A stretch of 64,000 nucleotides of DNA from Streptomyces cellostaticus (GTDB taxonomy: Bacteria; Actinomycetota; Actinomycetes; Streptomycetales; Streptomycetaceae), in assembly GCF_001513965.1 (NCBI RefSeq), contig NZ_KQ948022.1, positions 222,663 to 286,662 of the forward strand, in the 5' to 3' direction. Within the stretch, counting starts at the first letter, position 1. Each line of letters begins with the position of its first letter. Shown piece after piece: positions 25,294-34,285 of this stretch. The notes beneath the pieces were generated by a model. That model did no database searches. It saw nothing but the letters and a program-made list of their open reading frames with translations, and was not told the DNA's origin. The position numbers and the translations under genes are program-made.

Positions 25294-26664
25294 ATGAGTC
25301 AGGCCCGAGACCATGGTGACGGCCACCGGCCCAAGCGGCCGTACAGGAACCGAGCGGCGGGCCGCGCCGCCGCGCAGCTGGCCGCTGGGATACCCGTGCT
25401 GCCGGTGCTGATCGTCGCCGTGATCGTGCTCGTCGACGTCGTCGGCGGCGCGGGGACGATGTGGCTGCCGCTGCTGGCGGCCGGGCCCGCGCTGGCCGCC
25501 ACCACCAACGGGCCCCGCGGTGTCCTCTGTGTCGGTCTCCTCGCCACGGTGCTCGGCGCGGCGCTGGGGAGCAGGCATGCGGTTCCGGGCGGTGAGCTGG
25601 CGGCCGTACTGTCGGCCCTGATGGCCGTCACTTTGGCGAGTGGCCTGGCCAGCGCGCTGCGCGGCCGGCGTGAGCGGGTGCTCGCGGCCGTGCGCTCGGT
25701 GGCGGAGGCCGCCCAGCACGCCGTGCTCCAGCCCGTCCCGGAGACCGTCGGCCCGTTCCAGGTGGCGGTCCGCTACAGCGCCGCGGCGGCGGAGGCCCGT
25801 ATCGGCGGGGATCTCTACGCCCTGGTGCCCACCCCGCACGGGATCAGGCTGATCGTCGGCGACGTGCGCGGCAAGGGGCTGCCGGCCGTCGGGACCGCCG
25901 CGCTCGTGCTCGGTGTCTTCCGCGAGGCCGCCTACGACGAGCCCGATCTCCTCTCCGTCGTGGAGCGGATCGAGCGGAGCCTGGCGCGCAACCTCGGGCC
26001 CGACGACTTCGTCACTGCCGTGGTCGTCGGATACGCGCGGCCGGGGGAGCTGGAAGTGGTCAACTGCGGACACGCGCCTCCGCTGCTCATCTCCGCCTCC
26101 GGAAGCGTCGTGGCCGTGGAGCCCACCCATCCCGCTCCGCCCCTCGGGCTGCGTGCCCTCTCGGCCGAGGAGCCCCGCCTCCAGTGCCTGCCCTTCGCGG
26201 CGGGAGAGCAGCTGCTGCTCTACACCGACGGGGTCATCGAGGCCCGCGATCACACGCGCGAGTTCTACCCGCTGGCCGAAGGCGTGGCGCGCCATGTGAC
26301 CGACGAGCCGGCACGTACGCTCACCGGGCTCCATGACGAACTGCTGGCGCATGTGGGCGGCCGGCTGCACGACGACGCGGCCCTGCTTCTGCTCCGTCGG
26401 CAGACCGTGGACGAACCGGCCGCGTCCGAGTCGGCGGCACGCGCACCGGCCGTCCCGGAGCCACTGTCCGACGCCGGTCGCGAAGCCGCCTCCGTGTTGT
26501 CCCGGCCCCGGTCCGCGGTCGAGGGCCGGGGCGGTGGGCGACAGGACCGCCAGGAGACCGCAGCCGTGGGGAACCCGGGACGCCCCAGCTCGGCCCGCGC
26601 ACCGGTGGAGGCCTCTCGACGGCAGGGCAAGGGCCTGTGCCGTCCCTTGCCCGAGCGGGCCTGA
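25294..26664 (+). CDS. membrane SpoIIE-type PP2C serine phosphatase
   Basis: 456 residues. Three to four N-terminal transmembrane helices (VLPVLIVAVIVLVDVVGGAG, PRGVLCVGLLATVLGAALG, LAAVLSALMAVTLASGLASA) precede a SpoIIE/PP2C domain: metal-binding Asp in ARIGGDLYALV and LIVGDVRGKGLPA, then VVNCGHAPPLLI, EQLLLYTDGVIEARD and HDDAALLLLRR. The domain ends near residue 370. The last 85 residues are low-complexity and may be a disordered tail or read-through. It would dephosphorylate an anti-sigma antagonist. The RsbW-like kinase gene just downstream on the opposite strand is a plausible antagonist. Confidence 0.9.
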   Translation: MSQARDHGDGHRPKRPYRNRAAGRAAAQLAAGIPVLPVLIVAVIVLVDVVGGAGTMWLPLLAAGPALAATTNGPRGVLCVGLLATVLGAALGSRHAVPGGELAAVLSALMAVTLASGLASALRGRRERVLAAVRSVAEAAQHAVLQPVPETVGPFQVAVRYSAAAAEARIGGDLYALVPTPHGIRLIVGDVRGKGLPAVGTAALVLGVFREAAYDEPDLLSVVERIERSLARNLGPDDFVTAVVVGYARPGELEVVNCGHAPPLLISASGSVVAVEPTHPAPPLGLRALSAEEPRLQCLPFAAGEQLLLYTDGVIEARDHTREFYPLAEGVARHVTDEPARTLTGLHDELLAHVGGRLHDDAALLLLRRQTVDEPAASESAARAPAVPEPLSDAGREAASVLSRPRSAVEGRGGGRQDRQETAAVGNPGRPSSARAPVEASRRQGKGLCRPLPERA

Positions 26665-26740
26665 CCTCAGCCCGGCAGCGGGAGTCTCCCGCAGCGGACC
26701 ACGCAGGTCCGGGTCCGGGGACGGGCGGGTGCGTGCCGCT

Positions 26741-27166
26741 TCACGCGGCGACCAGATCGGCCCACCGGGTGACCCCGCCACCATGGACGTGGATGCCGTG
26801 CCGATCGGCCAGCGCATGGACGATCCCCTCGCCCCGCCCGTGCTCGTCCGGGTCGATCCCCGCGCGTGCGTGTCCGCCCGCGAGCGCGGGTCCCCCGTCG
26901 GTGACCTCGATGCGCAGGGTGCCGGGCCCGTCGCACCGGACCCACGACAGCCGCAGCACCGCCGGGGGCAGGGCATGGACGATCGCGTTGGTGAGCAACT
27001 CCGACACCACCAGCAGCGAGTCCTCGACGATCGTCGGGCACACGTTCCAGTCGGCCAGGACCAGCCGCGCACGCCGGCGTGCGGCCGAGACGGCGCCGGC
27101 GACGGGCGGCATGGGACAGATGTCCTCGCGTGCCTCCCGAAGCAGCGTGTTGAGCTGTACCGCCAT
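26741..27166 (-). CDS. RsbW-like anti-sigma factor / histidine-kinase-like ATPase
   Basis: 141 residues with a GHKL fold: N box VSELLTNAIVHALPP, IEVTDGGPALAG, and DPDEHGRGEGIVHALADRHG as the ATP lid/G box. This small single-domain class is abundant in Streptomyces and acts as Ser/Thr kinase anti-sigma factors in partner switching. It is convergent with the SpoIIE gene. No STAS antagonist is nearby. Confidence 0.85.
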   Translation of the reverse strand: MAVQLNTLLREAREDICPMPPVAGAVSAARRRARLVLADWNVCPTIVEDSLLVVSELLTNAIVHALPPAVLRLSWVRCDGPGTLRIEVTDGGPALAGGHARAGIDPDEHGRGEGIVHALADRHGIHVHGGGVTRWADLVAA

Positions 27167-27272
27167 CTTGTCTCCTGACGTGAGCGCTGCCGGACAGGCG
27201 CCGGGCCTCAGCGCGTTGCCGGGCTTCGCAGCACGTTAGGAAGCCGGACCGGGCCGGTCAATGAACCCCGGT

Positions 27273-27348
27273 CGGCATTACCGAACGCGGATGCCCGTCG
27301 CCGCCCGGGCGCCGCCTGCACACAGGGCAAAACGCCCATGTCGGTAAT
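27273..27348. promoter_or_regulatory. candidate GylR operators upstream of gylR
   Basis: ATTACCGA (27277-27284, within TCGGCATTACCGA) and the inverted TCGGTAAT (27341-27348) lie 57 bp apart, the second ending 11 bp before the gylR start. IclR/GylR regulators bind such paired short repeats over their own promoter, so autoregulation of gylR-glpK is likely. Confidence 0.5.
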
Positions 27349-27359
27349 AGGCTCGCTTC

Positions 27360-28127
27360 ATGGCCGGCCCAGTTCAGTCGATCGAACGGGCGGCGGCGAT
27401 CCTGCGCCTGCTCGCCGCTGGGCCCCGCCGACTCGGACTCGGCGAGGTGGCGGCCTCGCTCGGGCTGGCGAAAGGAACCGCCCACGGCATCCTGCGCACC
27501 CTCCAGCACGTGGATTTCGTCGAGCAGGACGCCGCGACCGGAAAGTACCAGCTCGGAGCCGCCCTCCTGCACCTCGGCACGAGCTACCTCGACGTCAACG
27601 AGCTGCGGTCGCGCTCCATCAACTGGGCCGACGCCCTGGCCGCCCGGAGCGGGGAAGCGGTGCGCCTGGGCACCCCTCTGGAAGGCAAGGTCCTCGTCGT
27701 GCACCACGTCTTCCGGCCCGACGACACGCTCCAGACCCTGGACGTGGGCGCGCTGCTGCCCCTGCACGCCTCCTCGCTCGGCAAGGTGCTGCTGGCCTAC
27801 GGGACCACACCTCTCGACGCGGCCCTGGAGTCGGGGCTGGACGCCTACACCCGGCACACCCTGGTCGCCCCGGAGCAGCTCACCCAGGCGCTCGCCGAGG
27901 TCAGGGAAGTCGGATGGGCTGCCGAGGTCCAGGAAATGAGCATGGGCGAGGCCGGGCTCTCCGCGCCGATCCGCGGACATGGCGGCCTCGTCGTCGGTGC
28001 CATCGGGCTGTCCGGCCCGGTCGAGAGGATCTGCGACAGCCAAGGCAGACCCAGGCCGAGCCTGATCACCCTGATCCGTGAGGCCGCGCGGGCGATCTCC
28101 AGAGACCTGGGGGCCGCGCGCTGGTAG
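27360..28127 (+). CDS. gylR: IclR-family regulator, GylR-like (glycerol operon)
   Basis: 255 residues. The winged HTH (VQSIERAAAILRLLAAGPRR, GEVAASLGLAKGTAHGILRT) is followed by an IclR effector domain (LHASSLGKVLLAYGTT, LVVGAIGLSGPVERI). Its position 37 bp upstream of a glycerol kinase on the same strand and the family match point to GylR, the glycerol-3-phosphate-responsive repressor of Streptomyces glycerol catabolism. Inverted repeats upstream fit autoregulation. Confidence 0.88.
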   Translation: MAGPVQSIERAAAILRLLAAGPRRLGLGEVAASLGLAKGTAHGILRTLQHVDFVEQDAATGKYQLGAALLHLGTSYLDVNELRSRSINWADALAARSGEAVRLGTPLEGKVLVVHHVFRPDDTLQTLDVGALLPLHASSLGKVLLAYGTTPLDAALESGLDAYTRHTLVAPEQLTQALAEVREVGWAAEVQEMSMGEAGLSAPIRGHGGLVVGAIGLSGPVERICDSQGRPRPSLITLIREAARAISRDLGAARW

Positions 28128-28164
28128 GCCCCTCCCGCCCCCTCGACCCATCGGAAGGCGGACC

Positions 28165-29676
28165 ATGGTTGAACGGTATGTCATGTCCATCGATCAGGGC
28201 ACCAACTCCACCCGATGCATCCTGTTCGACCACGGCGGACGGCTGGCGGCGGTCGCCCAGCGGGAGCACCAGCAGCACTTCCCCAAACCCGGATGGGTCG
28301 AGCACGACGCCGTCGAGATCTGGCACAACCTGCGCCGCGTCATACCCGAGGCCCTGTCCGGCGCGAACCTCGCCGCCGAACAGGTCGCCGCCGCCGGTGT
28401 GGCCAACCAACGGGAGACCACGGTGCTCTGGGACCGGCACACGGGCACCCCCTTGGGCAGGGCGATCGTCTGGCAGGACACCCGCACGGCGCCGCTCGTC
28501 GAGGACCTCAGGCGCCGGCCCGGAGAGGAGTTCTTCCTGGAGCGGTGCGGGCTGCCGCCCTCGACGTACTTCTCGGCGCTGCGGATCCGCTGGCTGTTCG
28601 ACCACGTCAAGGGGCTGGAGCAGCGCGCGAAGGACGGCGAGGTGCTGTTCGGCACGATGGAGAGCTGGCTGATCTGGAACCTCACCGGGGGCGCCGACGG
28701 CGGCCTGCACATCACCGACCCCACCAACGCCAGCCGCACCATGCTGATGAACATCCGCACGCTCACCTGGGACGAGGAACTGCTGGCGTTCTTCGGCGTG
28801 CCCCGTTTGATGCTGCCCGAGATCAGATCCTCCGCCGAGACCTACGGCGAGGCCCGCACGCTGCTGCCTGGCCTGCGCCTCACGGCCGCCCTCGGCGATC
28901 AGCAGGCCGCCCTGTTCGGCCAGACCTGCTTCTCCCCGGGCGAGGCGAAGTGCACCTACGGGACGGGCAGCTTTCTGCTGCTCAACACCGGCACCGATGT
29001 CGTACGGTCCCGGCACGGCCTCCTCACGACCGTCGCCTACAAGATCGGGGACCAGCAGCCTGTCTACGCCCTGGAGGGGTCGATCGCCGTCACCGGCTCA
29101 CTGGTCCAGTGGTTCCGCGACCGCCTGGGGCTGATCAGCAGCGCCCCGGAGATCGAGACCCTCGCACGGACGGTCGAGGACAACGGCGGGTGCTACATCG
29201 TTCCCGCCTTCTCCGGTCTGTTCGCGCCCCGCTGGCGCAGCGACGCACGCGGTGTCATCGTCGGCCTCACCTCCTACATCACCCGAGGGCACCTGGCCCG
29301 GGCCGTCCTGGAGGCCACCGGCTGGCAGACGCGCGAGGTCGTCGACGCGATGAACGCCGACTCCTCGGTGGCGCTGAAGGAGCTGAAGGTGGACGGCGGC
29401 ATGACGGCGGACAACCTGCTCATGCAGTTCGTGGCCGATGTGCTCGACGTGCCCGTGGTACGGCCCATGGTCGCCGAGACGGTCTCCCTCGGCGCCGCCT
29501 ACGCCGCCGGACTGGCCGCCGGTTACTGGCCGGACCTGGAAGTCCTGCGCCGCAACTGGCACCCGGCCGCCCGGTGGCTGCCCGACATGGACCCCGGCCG
29601 GCGGGATGCGGAGTACGACAACTGGCAGCGAGCCGTCGAACGGTCCCTGGGGTGGATCAGACCGCCCCGGTCCTGA
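28165..29676 (+). CDS. glpK: glycerol kinase
   Basis: 503 residues from ATG 28165, with GGAAGGCGG upstream. FGGY-kinase motifs: SIDQGTNSTRCILFDHGG, GVANQRETTVLWDR, GDQQAALFGQTC, CTYGTGSFLLLNTG, YVVPAFSGLFAPRW-like (YIVPAFSGLFAPRWRSDARG) and KVDGGMTADNLLMQFVADVL. It phosphorylates glycerol to glycerol-3-phosphate. Only gylR accompanies it; the usual glpF (facilitator) and glpD (dehydrogenase) are absent here. The stop overlaps the convergent FUSC gene by 20 bp. Confidence 0.95.
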   Translation: MVERYVMSIDQGTNSTRCILFDHGGRLAAVAQREHQQHFPKPGWVEHDAVEIWHNLRRVIPEALSGANLAAEQVAAAGVANQRETTVLWDRHTGTPLGRAIVWQDTRTAPLVEDLRRRPGEEFFLERCGLPPSTYFSALRIRWLFDHVKGLEQRAKDGEVLFGTMESWLIWNLTGGADGGLHITDPTNASRTMLMNIRTLTWDEELLAFFGVPRLMLPEIRSSAETYGEARTLLPGLRLTAALGDQQAALFGQTCFSPGEAKCTYGTGSFLLLNTGTDVVRSRHGLLTTVAYKIGDQQPVYALEGSIAVTGSLVQWFRDRLGLISSAPEIETLARTVEDNGGCYIVPAFSGLFAPRWRSDARGVIVGLTSYITRGHLARAVLEATGWQTREVVDAMNADSSVALKELKVDGGMTADNLLMQFVADVLDVPVVRPMVAETVSLGAAYAAGLAAGYWPDLEVLRRNWHPAARWLPDMDPGRRDAEYDNWQRAVERSLGWIRPPRS

Positions 29677-31768
29677 CCGGGCGGCTGTCCCCGCTCATCG
29701 CCGCCAGGTCTCCCGCGAGGTCACGGAGCCAGACCTGCACATCGACCAGGGCGGGCAGGAGAGGTGCGGGGACTGCGGAGAGGACGGCGTCAGGTACGGG
29801 AGCCGCCCGGACCCGCACACCGCCCGGCGGAAAGCCGGCCGCCCGGACCAAGGCGGTGGCCAGTTCCCCGGCCGACTCCCGCGCCCAGCGCTGCGCTTCC
29901 GGCGGCATGGGGTCCGGACTCTGCCGGGGCAGCCAGTGGGCGCCGACGAGCGCATGGGCGGCGCAGTTGAGGGCCGCGTGCCAGTCGGGACCACCGTCGG
30001 CGCCGTCCTTGCCGGCCTCGGTGCGGAACTGGGCGTAGGCGGCCTCCGCGATGCGCAGCCGGTGCCGGGTCAGCCCCAGCGCTTCCTCGGCCAGGCGCTG
30101 CCCCGCGTCCGGCTCGCCGGGAGCGACCGCGGCTGCCGCGGTGACCTTCACCAGCGGAGCCGCCGAGCGCAGCAGCTCGGCCATGCTGTGCCGCACCTCG
30201 CCGCGGGCGCCGGCCGGCCAGGCCAGCAGTCCGCACAGCAGTCCGATCGCGCACCCCGTGAGCACATCGAGCAGACGTGTTTCCGCGAGCCGCCAGGTGA
30301 CCGGCGAGAGCTGGCTGAAGGCAGCGGCGACGACCAGCGTGAACAGACCCTGCGCCCAGGCGGGCCCGGCGATCGGCCCCAGCGTGAAGGCCAGCAGCAT
30401 CGCCGGCACCAGCACCACCGCGGACACGACGGCGGCGCCGCCCGCCTCGAAGAGGAGCACCCCGGCCGCCAGCGCCCCCAGCAGCGTGCCGACGGCCGCC
30501 GACCGCACCACCGACCAGGTCGCCCCCGCGGTCGTACGCCCCAGCGTGAGCACGGCCAGCAGAACCCAGAAGCCGTGCGACAGATCCAGCACCCCGGCCA
30601 CGAGACGGGCCGCCCCGAGCCCCACAGCCGTGCGCACGGCGTTCTGGAAGACGACCGACCGCTGCGTGACGTTGCCGCTGAGCCGCACCAGCCACAGCCG
30701 TACCGTGCGTGGCTGCGCGTACCAGAACTGCTCGCGCGGCAGCCCGGGCAGGAAGCGCCGCCCGCCGAGCGCCACGGCGACCGCGGCCTGCACGGTCACC
30801 GCCGACGCAGCCGTGGCCAGGACGGCCGACCTGTGCACGAGGAGTTCCGGCGACGGTGCCGCCCGGCCGTCCGAGGGGCGCCCGCGGTGGGCAACGAAGT
30901 CGGCAGCCATCTCCTCCAGCGCCTCGGGCCCCGGCACGGCGCGCGCACCGCGCAGCGCATCCGCCGTCGTGGCACATGCGGCCGCGATGCCCCGCAGCAG
31001 CGTCCCGGAGGCCGGGTCATGGCTCGCCGTGGGGGTCATACGGGCCAGCTGGTCCAGGAGGCGTCGCGTTGCGGCTCCCGCCTGGGCGAGGGCGCGGTGG
31101 GTCCGGCCGGCACCGGTCGGACGTGAACCGGGCGGCTGCCGGGACAGGCGCAGCCCCACTCCGGCCGCGCTCAGCAGCCGAGCCCGGTCCGGGGCGGTGC
31201 CGTGGCCGTGTGCGGCGACCGCCGCCGACGCGGCCGCGAGGTCCAGGGCGTCGGCGACCCGCTCGCGGTAGGGCGGGTCCGGTGGGGCCGGGAGGAGCAG
31301 CAGCTCACACAGGACCAGCAGCGCGGCGCCGAGCAGCAGGCCGACGAGGCGCTGCGGCAGCGTGTCCGGCGCGTACGGCGGAAAGCAGGCGAGGACGTAG
31401 AACAGCAGCAGTCCGGGGGCAGCGCCCGCCGGTGCCGGACCGCAGGCCGCGCCGAAGGAGAGGGCGAAGCCGACCACCACCATCCCCGCCACCGCCGAGC
31501 CGGTGGTCATGGCGAGGAGCGTGCCGAGGGCGGTCAGGGCCACGGCGAGCGGCAGCGCGAGAAGGATGGCCCCGGCACGCCGACGGCTCCCGCCGGGCAG
31601 GGGCGACAGGAGGCCGAGCGCGATCGGCGCGAACAGGGCGTAGACCGCGACGACGGGCTGGTCCAGCGCGTACACGGCGGGGTAGAAGACGGCGGACGAC
31701 GCCACGGTCACGCGCACCGCCTGCCGTGCGGCCCGCGCACGGTCGGGGGAGAGGTGCCGTGCCGGCAT
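29657..31768 (-). CDS. FUSC-family inner-membrane protein (aromatic-acid-exporter-like)
   Basis: 703 residues from ATG 31766-31768, chosen because GAAGGAGC lies 7 nt upstream. Two hydrophobic halves, each with five to six helices, are visible: residues 25-165 (FAPIALGLLSPL, LLLALPLAVALTALGTLLAM) and about 320-520 (FWVLLAVLTLGRTTAGATWS, TRLLDVLTGCAIGLLCGLLA). Cytoplasmic helical segments separate and follow them. GRTTAGATWSVVRSAAVGTLLG is the FUSC signature seen in AaeB/YccS-like proteins. Likely an efflux or envelope-stress membrane protein; substrate unknown. Confidence 0.85.
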   Translation of the reverse strand: MPARHLSPDRARAARQAVRVTVASSAVFYPAVYALDQPVVAVYALFAPIALGLLSPLPGGSRRRAGAILLALPLAVALTALGTLLAMTTGSAVAGMVVVGFALSFGAACGPAPAGAAPGLLLFYVLACFPPYAPDTLPQRLVGLLLGAALLVLCELLLLPAPPDPPYRERVADALDLAAASAAVAAHGHGTAPDRARLLSAAGVGLRLSRQPPGSRPTGAGRTHRALAQAGAATRRLLDQLARMTPTASHDPASGTLLRGIAAACATTADALRGARAVPGPEALEEMAADFVAHRGRPSDGRAAPSPELLVHRSAVLATAASAVTVQAAVAVALGGRRFLPGLPREQFWYAQPRTVRLWLVRLSGNVTQRSVVFQNAVRTAVGLGAARLVAGVLDLSHGFWVLLAVLTLGRTTAGATWSVVRSAAVGTLLGALAAGVLLFEAGGAAVVSAVVLVPAMLLAFTLGPIAGPAWAQGLFTLVVAAAFSQLSPVTWRLAETRLLDVLTGCAIGLLCGLLAWPAGARGEVRHSMAELLRSAAPLVKVTAAAAVAPGEPDAGQRLAEEALGLTRHRLRIAEAAYAQFRTEAGKDGADGGPDWHAALNCAAHALVGAHWLPRQSPDPMPPEAQRWARESAGELATALVRAAGFPPGGVRVRAAPVPDAVLSAVPAPLLPALVDVQVWLRDLAGDLAAMSGDSRPVRTGAV

Positions 31769-31931
31769 GGGGCCGCTCCTTCCCCGGCGCCTCCCCGGGG
31801 TCGTCCCCGCCGTCAGGCCCATTGTCGGCCGGTCCGCGGACGCGAGCAGCGCGACGGCGGCCTGCCACTCAGGCCGCCGTCGTCGCCCGGCGGGATCGTG
31901 AGGGATCCGCAGACGATCTCAGGAGGTCGTC

Positions 31932-32690
31932 CTACCGGGCGGTTGCGAAGTCCTGGGTCCAGTAGCTGCCCGGCTGTGCGAGACCGACGCCGATCTCCTT
32001 GAACGAGCAGTTGAGGATGTTGGCCCGGTGCCCGGGGCTGGACATCCAGCCCGCCATGACCTGCTCGGGAGTGGTGTAGCCGTAGGCGACGTTCTCGCCG
32101 TAGGTGCTCCAGGCGTAGCCGGCACGCGTGATCCGGGCGCCGGGGTCGGACCCGTCGGAACCGGTGTGCGACATGTTCTGGTGGGCCGCCATGTCCTGGC
32201 TGTGCGCCTGCGCCACCTTGGTCAGGGTCGCGTCCAGGGTCACCGGGAAGCAACCGGCCTTGCTGCGCTCGGCGTTGACGAGTTGCACGATGCGAGCGAC
32301 GACCCCGGACGCCGTGGCGGTGGCCTTGGGGGTGCTCGGCGCAGCGGGGGCGGACGGGGTGGACGTGGGCTTCGTCGGCTTGGTGGTCTGGGGAGCGCTC
32401 GCAGAGGCGCTCGGAGTCTTCGACGGCACCGGAGCGGGCCGGCCGGTCTCGTGGTGCTTGTGGTGATGATTCCGGTGGTGGTGACCCCGGTGGTTCTTGG
32501 GGTGATGATGGCCGGCGGCCTGGTGCCGCCAGTCCGTGCCCGCGTACTTCTCGGCGCCCTCGGACTGATGGCCGCCGCCGTCCGGCCAGTCGGCACAGGC
32601 CATCGCGACGGACGGGATGCCCACGGCACCCATGGCGACTGCGGCTATGACCAGCCGCCGGTAGTGCTGCTTCTTACGATGCTGTGCCAT
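31932..32690 (-). CDS. secreted CAP (SCP-like) domain protein with a His-rich linker
   Basis: 252 residues from ATG 32688-32690 (GAGGT upstream). The signal peptide is RRLVIAAVAMGAVGIPSVAMA. A strikingly His-rich segment (HHHPKNHRGHHHRNHHHKHH, about 55-80) and a Ser/Thr/Pro/Lys linker lead to a C-terminal CAP domain: VNAERSKAGC, AHSQDMAAHQNMSHTGSDG, STYGENVAYGYTTPEQVM, SSPGHRANILNCSFKEIGVG. The His tract could bind metal. The CAP domain is closely similar to the one fused to the sigma factor at 39136. CAP proteins bind small hydrophobic ligands or act on the envelope; no enzymatic role can be claimed. Confidence 0.9.
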   Translation of the reverse strand: MAQHRKKQHYRRLVIAAVAMGAVGIPSVAMACADWPDGGGHQSEGAEKYAGTDWRHQAAGHHHPKNHRGHHHRNHHHKHHETGRPAPVPSKTPSASASAPQTTKPTKPTSTPSAPAAPSTPKATATASGVVARIVQLVNAERSKAGCFPVTLDATLTKVAQAHSQDMAAHQNMSHTGSDGSDPGARITRAGYAWSTYGENVAYGYTTPEQVMAGWMSSPGHRANILNCSFKEIGVGLAQPGSYWTQDFATAR

Positions 32691-33112
32691 GCGTGACCTC
32701 ACCCGGTAGTCGCCGAGCGCCCCATGTGCGGCTGACTCTGCGCGGACCCCGCTCCTGAGCTGCGGAGACGTTGTGCGGGTCGTCATTGTTAGGACGGCTT
32801 CACAGAGAGGGCAAAGCCCCTTCGTACTACCTTGCTTCGTAGAGCTGGGCGGCCCTTGCCAAGGGCTGCCGAGCGTGCTGGTCCGGTGTCGGCCTCCTGA
32901 CCGGCGAACCTGTCACCCCGTCAGAAGGCCTGTCCGTCTCGAAGAACGGGTGAAATCGCCGCGTGGCCGGAGCGCCGTCGGGTCGGACGCGCCCGGCGCC
33001 TGCGTCAAGCCGGACAAATCCCATATGTCGATCGAGCGGCATCTACTATCCGGCATGCCTAGCTCTCGGAGATGACGTGACGGATGTCACGGAACCAAAG
33101 TCGACACCGGTG
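32691..33112. other. 420-bp intergenic region
   Basis: No credible gene. It holds the promoter of the reverse-strand CAP gene. I compared it with the ydaO (c-di-AMP) riboswitch pattern common before Streptomyces wall hydrolases and saw no match. Some A/T-richer sequence (CATTGTTAGGACGG; CCATATGTCGATCGAG) may be promoter material. Confidence 0.5.
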
Positions 33113-33667
33113 TCACGGCGTGTGCAGCAGGGCGTGGGCGGCGTCGCGCGCCTGGCGGGCGGGTTCGGGTGTGGCGAAGAGTGCCGCGGTGACGATCGCT
33201 CCCTCGGCCAGGAGCGCGAGCCGTCCGGCGAGCTCGGCGGGTCGCCCGGCTGCCTCGACGAGGTCGGTCAGGTAGGCGTGGAAGGCCTGCTTGTGGTGCC
33301 GTGCTTGCTCGGCCACCTGGGGTGAGACCGCGCCGAGCTCGCCGAAGGAGTTGATGAAGGCGCACCCGCGGTAGCCCGGCTCGGAGAACCACGCGTACAG
33401 CCAGTCGAACACCGCCGTGATCCGCTCCTCGGGCGTCGGCTGTGCGTCTACGTGGCCGGCGAGAGCCCGCAGCCACTGCGCATCCCGCTGTCGCAGGAAC
33501 TCCAGCACGAGCGCGTCCTTGGAGGGGAACAGTGCGTACAGACGCTTGAGCGGCACGCCCGATGCGTTGCGCACCGCGTCCATCCCCACCGTCTGGATGC
33601 CGCGGCTGTAGAACAGCTCTCCGGCCGCATCCAGCACCCGCTGCCGGGTCGGTTCCTGCTCCGCCAT
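33113..33667 (-). CDS. TetR-family repressor
   Basis: 184 residues: an N-terminal HTH (RQRVLDAAGELFYSRGIQTV, VRNASGVPLKRLYALFPSKD) and a TetR C-terminal domain (FINSFGELGAVSPQVAEQAR) of the LmrA/YxaF type. It is divergent from a DUF1348 gene, with two 16-bp palindromes in between, so it most likely represses itself and that gene. Confidence 0.9.
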   Translation of the reverse strand: MAEQEPTRQRVLDAAGELFYSRGIQTVGMDAVRNASGVPLKRLYALFPSKDALVLEFLRQRDAQWLRALAGHVDAQPTPEERITAVFDWLYAWFSEPGYRGCAFINSFGELGAVSPQVAEQARHHKQAFHAYLTDLVEAAGRPAELAGRLALLAEGAIVTAALFATPEPARQARDAAHALLHTP

Positions 33668-33697
33668 CTCTGTTCCTTGCCTGGGGGCCCTTGCTTG

Positions 33698-33748
33698 GAG
33701 AACGTGCGTTCTCTACTCTAGCAAGAGTCACCGAGAACGTTCGTTCTC
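33698..33748. promoter_or_regulatory. twin TetR operators between TetR and DUF1348 genes
   Basis: GAGAACGTGCGTTCTC (33698-33713) and GAGAACGTTCGTTCTC (33733-33748) are near-identical 16-bp inverted repeats. Their centres are 35 bp apart, in the divergent promoter region. GAACGTTCGTTC-type boxes are typical for TetR repressors of this subgroup. Confidence 0.85.
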
Positions 33749-33811
33749 GCTTTGTTGCAAGGGGCTCGCCGGATCTGTGGCGCGCCCGGAGTCCGAAGGA
33801 GTTGAGCCGAC

Positions 33812-34285
33812 ATGACCGAGGCCACCCGCCCGCCGGTACCGCCGTTCACCCGAGAGAGCGCCATCGAGAAGGTCCGTCTGGCCGAGGACGCGTGGAACAC
33901 CCGTGATCCACGCAAGGTGTCGCTGGGCTACACGGTGGACTCACGCTGGCGCAACCGCTCGGAGTTCGCCACCGGCCGGGACGAGATCGTCGCGCTGCTG
34001 ACGCGCAAGTGGAACACCGAGCTCGACTACCGGCTCATCAAGGAGCTGTGGGCCCACGACGGCAACCGCATCGCTGTGCGCTTCGCCTACGAACACCGCG
34101 ACGACGCCGGGAACTGGTACCGCTCCTACGGCAACGAGAACTGGGAGTTCGACGAGCACGGGCTGATGCACACCCGCCACGCCTCCATCAACACGCTCCC
34201 GATCGCCGAGTCCGAGCGCGCGTACTTCTGGCCGCTGGGCCGCCGTCCCGACGACCACCCGGGCCTCAGCGACCTCGGCTTCTGA
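33812..34285 (+). CDS. DUF1348 / nuclear transport factor 2-like protein
   Basis: 157 residues with the DUF1348 (SnoaL-like fold) signature: AEDAWNTRDPRKVSLGYTVD, SRWRNRSEFATGRDEIVALL, WAHDGNRIAVRFAYEHRDD, SYGNENWEFDEHGLMHTRHA. A complete small alpha+beta-barrel protein, frequently paired with TetR regulators and presumed to act in small-molecule detoxification. Controlled by the adjacent TetR. Confidence 0.9.
   Translation: MTEATRPPVPPFTRESAIEKVRLAEDAWNTRDPRKVSLGYTVDSRWRNRSEFATGRDEIVALLTRKWNTELDYRLIKELWAHDGNRIAVRFAYEHRDDAGNWYRSYGNENWEFDEHGLMHTRHASINTLPIAESERAYFWPLGRRPDDHPGLSDLGF

Noticed and set aside
32691..33112. ydaO (c-di-AMP) riboswitch upstream of the CAP gene
   Set aside because: The conserved helices and GA-rich motifs of that riboswitch are not recognisable in this stretch.
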